Shown one piece after another: positions 62,116-64,000 of a stretch of 64,000 nt of DNA. How positions within the stretch are numbered: the stretch's first letter is position 1; every line of letters starts with the position of its first letter. The notes beneath the pieces were generated by a model. The model had not been told where the DNA came from, did not search any database, and saw only the letters and a program-made list of their open reading frames with translations. This DNA comes from Megamerina dolium (taxonomy: Eukaryota > Arthropoda > Insecta > Diptera > Megamerinidae): contig OY978526.1 of assembly GCA_963854835.1 (NCBI GenBank), forward strand, positions 88,939,846-89,003,845. The letters are read 5' to 3'. A program made the position numbers and the translations under genes.

Positions 62116-63913
62116 ACTTACTTACTTATGTGGCCATAACAACCGAATATCGATTTAGGCCGAAAATAACATGCTTCGCCAGCCATCTCTGTTCTTCGCT
62201 AGCTGGCGCCAGTTAGAAATTCCAAGCGCCGTCAGGTTCTCCAGTACTTGGTCTTTCCACCGGAGGTTTGGTCTTCCTCTTTTGCGTCGTCCTCCAGCGG
62301 GTTCCGAATATAACACCTTCTTAGCTGGAGCGTGTTCTTCCATTCGCTCGACATGACCTAGCCAGCGCAGCCGCTGGATTTTGATGCGCTTTACTATGTC
62401 AATATCGGCATACAGCTCGTACAGCTCATGGTTGTACCTTATTCGGTACTCGCCACCAACGCAAATAGGTCCAAAGATCTTGCGTAGGACTTTTCTCTCG
62501 AAAACTCCAAGTATTCGCTCATCCGAGGTGGAAATTGTCCAGGCTTCAGCGCCATATGTTAGGACAGGCATGATGAGAGACTTGTAGAGTGTAGTTTTCG
62601 TTCTTCGAGAGAGGGCTCGACTTCTCAATTGCTTACTCAGCCCAAAGTAACACCTGTTAGCAAGAGTTATCCTACGCATGATCTCCAAGCTGACGTCATT
62701 ACTGCTGTTAATGCTGGTTCCAAGATAGACAAAGTCCCTTACTACTTCAAAAGCGTAGTTGTCAACAGTGACGTGCTGTCCAAGACGCCGGGACTCTTTG
62801 TTTGTTGACACTAGATACTTCGTCTTGCCCTCGTTCACCGTGAGACCCATCCGACGCGACTCTCTTTCCAACTCTGAGAATGCTGCACTGACTGCTCGCG
62901 TGTTCATGCCGATTATGTCAATATCGTCGGCATACGCTAACAGCATGACACTTTTGTTGAAGATAGTGCCATTATGTCGTAGATCAGCAGCTCGTATTAT
63001 TTTCTCCATAATAAGATTGAAGAAGTCGCACGATAACGAATCACCTTGTCTGAAACCCCGTTCGGTATTAAACGGTGCGGAGAGGTCCTTCCCAATTTTC
63101 ACTGCACAACGGGAGTTATGCAGTGTCATTCTACAAAGTCGAATGAGCTTTGCAGGAATACCGAACTCAGACATTGTTGCGTAGAGGTAATCCCGTACCG
63201 GACTGTCGAAAGCGGCTTTATAATCAACAAATAGGTGCTGTGTGTCGATCTGTTTTTCTTGGGTCTTCTCCAGGATTTGGCGCAGTGTGAAAATCTGGTC
63301 GATGGTGGATTTACCAGGTCTGAAGCCACACTGATAAGGTCCAATCAGGTTGCTGAGCATAGGCTTCAATCTTTCACAGAGTACGCTCGATAGAACCTTG
63401 TACGCGATGCTCAGGAGACTTATTCCACGGTAGTTGGCGCAAATTGTGGGGTCTCCTTTTTTATGTACAGGACAGAGAACACTGAGCCTCCAATCATCAG
63501 GCATGCTTTCATCCGACCATATTCTGCTTATGAGCTGGTGCACGCGGGTGAGCAGCTCATCGCCTCCGGTCTTAAACAACTCGGCAGGCAGGCCATCAGC
63601 ACCTGCAGCTTTGTTGTTCTTCAGCCTTAAAATGGCCGTTTCAACCTCGTCATAGTCGGGTGGTGGAGCATCAACACCATCATCTGTAATTGGGGTTATC
63701 GGGCATTCTCCTCCACTGGCGGAATTGTTCGTAGCATCGCCATTCAGTAACGTGGAGAAGTGTTCCCTCCATAGGCTCAGTACACTCTGGACATCCGTAA
63801 CCAGATTCCCATTTCCATCACGACAAGAAGAGGCTCCGGGATTTAAACCTCCACTCAGGCGCTTGATCTTTTCGAAGAATTTTCGAGTCTCATTCTTGTC
63901 GGTACACATCTCT
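62116..63913 (-). mobile_element. RTE copy D, young 5'-truncated insertion
   Basis: An RTE-like element of about 1.8 kb lies between perfect 17-bp target duplications ACCTGAAAAAATTACTT (62099-62115 and 63914-63930). The 3' end on the left is an (AAGT)n tail on the minus strand, directly after GGCCACAT. The 5' side is truncated in the region between endonuclease and reverse transcriptase, which is usual for incomplete target-primed reverse transcription. The perfect duplication and the uninterrupted frame show that this is the youngest RTE copy in the window. Confidence 0.93.
62155..63909 (-). CDS. RTE-like reverse transcriptase, 5'-truncated open frame (584 residues)
   Basis: The protein is the C-terminal 60% or so of an RTE ORF2, which would copy element RNA into DNA at a nicked target. 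The start given is simply the first ATG after the truncation; the original start and the endonuclease domain are lost. Visible segments are LWREHFSTLLN (residues 47-57), NNKAAGADGLPAELF (98-112), the RT core from about residue 140 with CPVHKKGDP (146-154), NYRGISLLS (159-167), FVDYKAAFDSP (227-237, catalytic Asp), GFRQGDSLSC (285-294) and YADD (326-329, catalytic Asp pair). The thumb follows. After it come LTYGAEAW (450-457), WLGHVERMEE (516-525), GRRKRGRPNLRWKDQV (540-555) and NRDGWRSM (573-580), typical of RTE C-termini. No stop or frameshift interrupts it. Expression is doubtful because the 5' promoter region is missing. Confidence 0.9.
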   Translation of the reverse strand: MCTDKNETRKFFEKIKRLSGGLNPGASSCRDGNGNLVTDVQSVLSLWREHFSTLLNGDATNNSASGGECPITPITDDGVDAPPPDYDEVETAILRLKNNKAAGADGLPAELFKTGGDELLTRVHQLISRIWSDESMPDDWRLSVLCPVHKKGDPTICANYRGISLLSIAYKVLSSVLCERLKPMLSNLIGPYQCGFRPGKSTIDQIFTLRQILEKTQEKQIDTQHLFVDYKAAFDSPVRDYLYATMSEFGIPAKLIRLCRMTLHNSRCAVKIGKDLSAPFNTERGFRQGDSLSCDFFNLIMEKIIRAADLRHNGTIFNKSVMLLAYADDIDIIGMNTRAVSAAFSELERESRRMGLTVNEGKTKYLVSTNKESRRLGQHVTVDNYAFEVVRDFVYLGTSINSSNDVSLEIMRRITLANRCYFGLSKQLRSRALSRRTKTTLYKSLIMPVLTYGAEAWTISTSDERILGVFERKVLRKIFGPICVGGEYRIRYNHELYELYADIDIVKRIKIQRLRWLGHVERMEEHAPAKKVLYSEPAGGRRKRGRPNLRWKDQVLENLTALGISNWRQLAKNRDGWRSMLFSA

Positions 63914-64000
63914 ACCTGAAAAAATTACTTTGCTAAAAAGTGGCAACCTCATAAAACATACGATTTTAGTTTTAAGGCGCCACGTTGTTTTGTATTTTTT

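Larger units (their letters stand above)
62063..64000 (+). mobile_element. Irritans-like mariner, left end, split by RTE copy D
   Basis: At 62063-62115 the mariner end GGTCCCAGAACTATCCGACC is followed by GACCTGAAAAAATTACTT. After the RTE, from 63914, the mariner continues ACCTGAAAAAATTACTT then TGCTAAAAAGTGGCAACCTC and AAAACATACGATTTTAGT. This is collinear with the complement of 53500-53625 in the 53-kb copy. The transposase start lies beyond the window edge, so the rest of the element is not visible. Confidence 0.8.

Noticed and set aside
62171..63919. Plus-strand open frames opposite the RTE reverse transcriptase
   Set aside because: They are antisense shadows of the 584-residue minus-strand frame, which carries all expected motifs.

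Overview
The window reads as intergenic or intronic DNA of a higher fly. True fruit flies (Tephritidae) are the best guess. This is an inference from the AT-rich background with CATATGTA-type and ACATAC-type stretches, TA-flanked mariners including a DD41D 'rosa'-type lineage (described from Ceratitis rosa), a DINE-1-like element, and RTE-like and RNase H-bearing non-LTR retrotransposons. No host protein-coding exon could be supported on either strand. Everything with recognisable coding potential is a transposable element (TE) or a relic of one.

Layout. At 1.6-2.9 kb is a nearly complete DD41D mariner. RTE copy A follows at 3.2-4.2 kb, a hairpin MITE candidate at 4.9 kb, an RNase H LINE relic at 5.6-6.5 kb, a second DD41D relic at 7.1-7.6 kb, and a DD34D-type mariner carrying a SINE at 8.7-9.9 kb. 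At 10.0-10.2 and 12.3-13.5 kb are further LINE relics, and at 14.4 kb a 276-bp (AT)n. A possible solo LTR lies at 16.5-17.1 kb and a DINE-1/Helentron-like element with about 150-bp internal tandem repeats at 18.4-20.0 kb. At 20.26 kb there is a CAG|GTATGT motif resembling a recursive splice site. The 21-37 kb part holds RNase H relics, irritans-like, ITmD37E, DD34D and DD41D mariner relics, an RTE 3' end with an ATG tail, a candidate MITE built on TTAATCCGGATTAA, and SINE copies including one full-length copy. The 37-45 kb part is mostly simple repeats plus a CAGTG-ended Tc1-like candidate. At 45.3-50.2 kb are a second full-length SINE, a broken RTE with an unidentified insert, and a DD34D mariner carrying another SINE. 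RNase H LINE relics and an internally deleted mariner occupy 52-58 kb. At 59.3-60.7 kb an RTE copy splits a SINE, and at 62.1-63.9 kb a young RTE copy with an open RT reading frame sits inside a mariner between perfect 17-bp duplications.

How the parts relate. The window is a layered record of transposition. Seven SINE copies share a body but have two kinds of 3' end, A-rich or (TAACC)n. The (TAACC)n end resembles the 3' end of an RNase H-type LINE relic at 56.1 kb, which suggests a SINE-LINE partnership. RTE copies end in short simple repeats (AAG, AAGT, ATG), as known for RTE elements. The lack of exons and the possible ratchet site at 20.26 kb would fit a very long plus-strand intron, but this is not shown by the sequence alone.
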